Source: Notamacropus eugenii
Lineage: Eukaryota; Chordata; Mammalia; Diprotodontia; Macropodidae
Length of the DNA: 64,000 bases
Direction of reading: 5' to 3'
NCBI RefSeq assembly: GCF_028372415.1
Contig: NC_092872.1
Location: 389,196,853-389,260,852, forward strand
The notes under the pieces were generated by a model. It was not told the origin of the DNA. It was given only the letters and a program-made list of their open reading frames with translations, and did not search any database. The position numbers and the translations under genes were made by a program. Shown here piece by piece: positions 63,683 to 64,000 of this stretch. How positions within the stretch are numbered: the stretch's first letter is position 1; every line of letters starts with the position of its first letter.

Positions 63683-64000
63683 ATATAAGAGAGGTGATGA
63701 TGTATAATTCTTAATTATATAACAGTATATCATTATAATATTACATTATATAATTAAAATATTACATAATATAATATAATATATATAATTCTATAATTCA
63801 CCAGATCATGTCTTGCTATATACTATGTATGTATCAAGTTTTTGCAAACTGCTATGCTATGTTACACAGTTCTACTGCTTCTTTGTATAGTCTGCATTGA
63901 TCAAAAAGTCTAGGCTTTTTAAGGATAGGTAACTTTTCTGTAGTTCCTCATGGCAATAACGTGGTCTTGCATTCCCTACCAGAAGTTCCTTCAATTCTGT
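63683..64000. other. AT-rich unassigned sequence to window end
   Basis: 63700-63795 is TATAAT-rich low-complexity sequence. The remainder is not recognised. Confidence 0.4.

Overview
This window looks like an intergenic or deep-intronic stretch of a marsupial nuclear genome. The lineage call rests on the repeats. There are many copies of a CORE-SINE whose 3' end matches RTE/BovB-type LINE tails (Mar1-type), together with MIR-like SINEs, long L2 and CR1/L3 LINE copies, L1 copies whose ORF2 ends in the usual HCWW-type region, and short hAT-type non-autonomous DNA transposons. The species cannot be fixed by eye.

I find no convincing protein-coding gene, exon, tRNA, rRNA or CRISPR array. Every open frame I examined is a transposon remnant, a simple repeat read in several frames, or a short open stretch with no recognisable domain. 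The window is a graveyard of nested retroelements with some repeat-poor islands between them.

Layout. 1-4.3 kb: L1 tail, Mar1-type SINE, nested MIR-like/L2 pieces and an L2 reverse-transcriptase fragment. 5-5.3 kb: a large CT/CTGT microsatellite. 5.3-9.2 kb: a repeat-poor island, then SINEs and an AT microsatellite. 9.3-12.2 kb: L1 tail and an antisense CR1/L3 LINE split by two SINEs. 12.4-15.4 kb: L1 scrap, L2 3' end, an L2 RT copy carrying a CT microsatellite, and a second SINE family. 15.4-22.4 kb: SINEs, a hAT MITE and an L2 split by a SINE. 23.4-26.1 kb: L2 3' ends, a (TG)n(CG)6 tract, a 380-bp polypyrimidine tract and a hAT MITE with a visible target duplication. 28.9-29.8 kb: MITE and solo-LTR-like insertions inside one old SINE. 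33.5-34.7 kb: antisense L2. 38.7-39.2 kb: second copy of the LTR-like element. 39.6-42.8 kb: a 2.4-kb antisense L2 that interrupts an L1. 43.6-44.3 kb: a CpG-rich, repeat-poor island. 45-64 kb: more SINE, L2, CR1 and L1 nests, with repeat-poor islands near 47.6, 52.3 and 61.4 kb.

Nothing here works together as an operon or pathway. The most useful content is the insertion chronology and a few islands that could be regulatory. All family assignments come from reading the sequence against remembered consensus features; no database search was run. Element boundaries are good to about 5-30 bases except where a target duplication is described.
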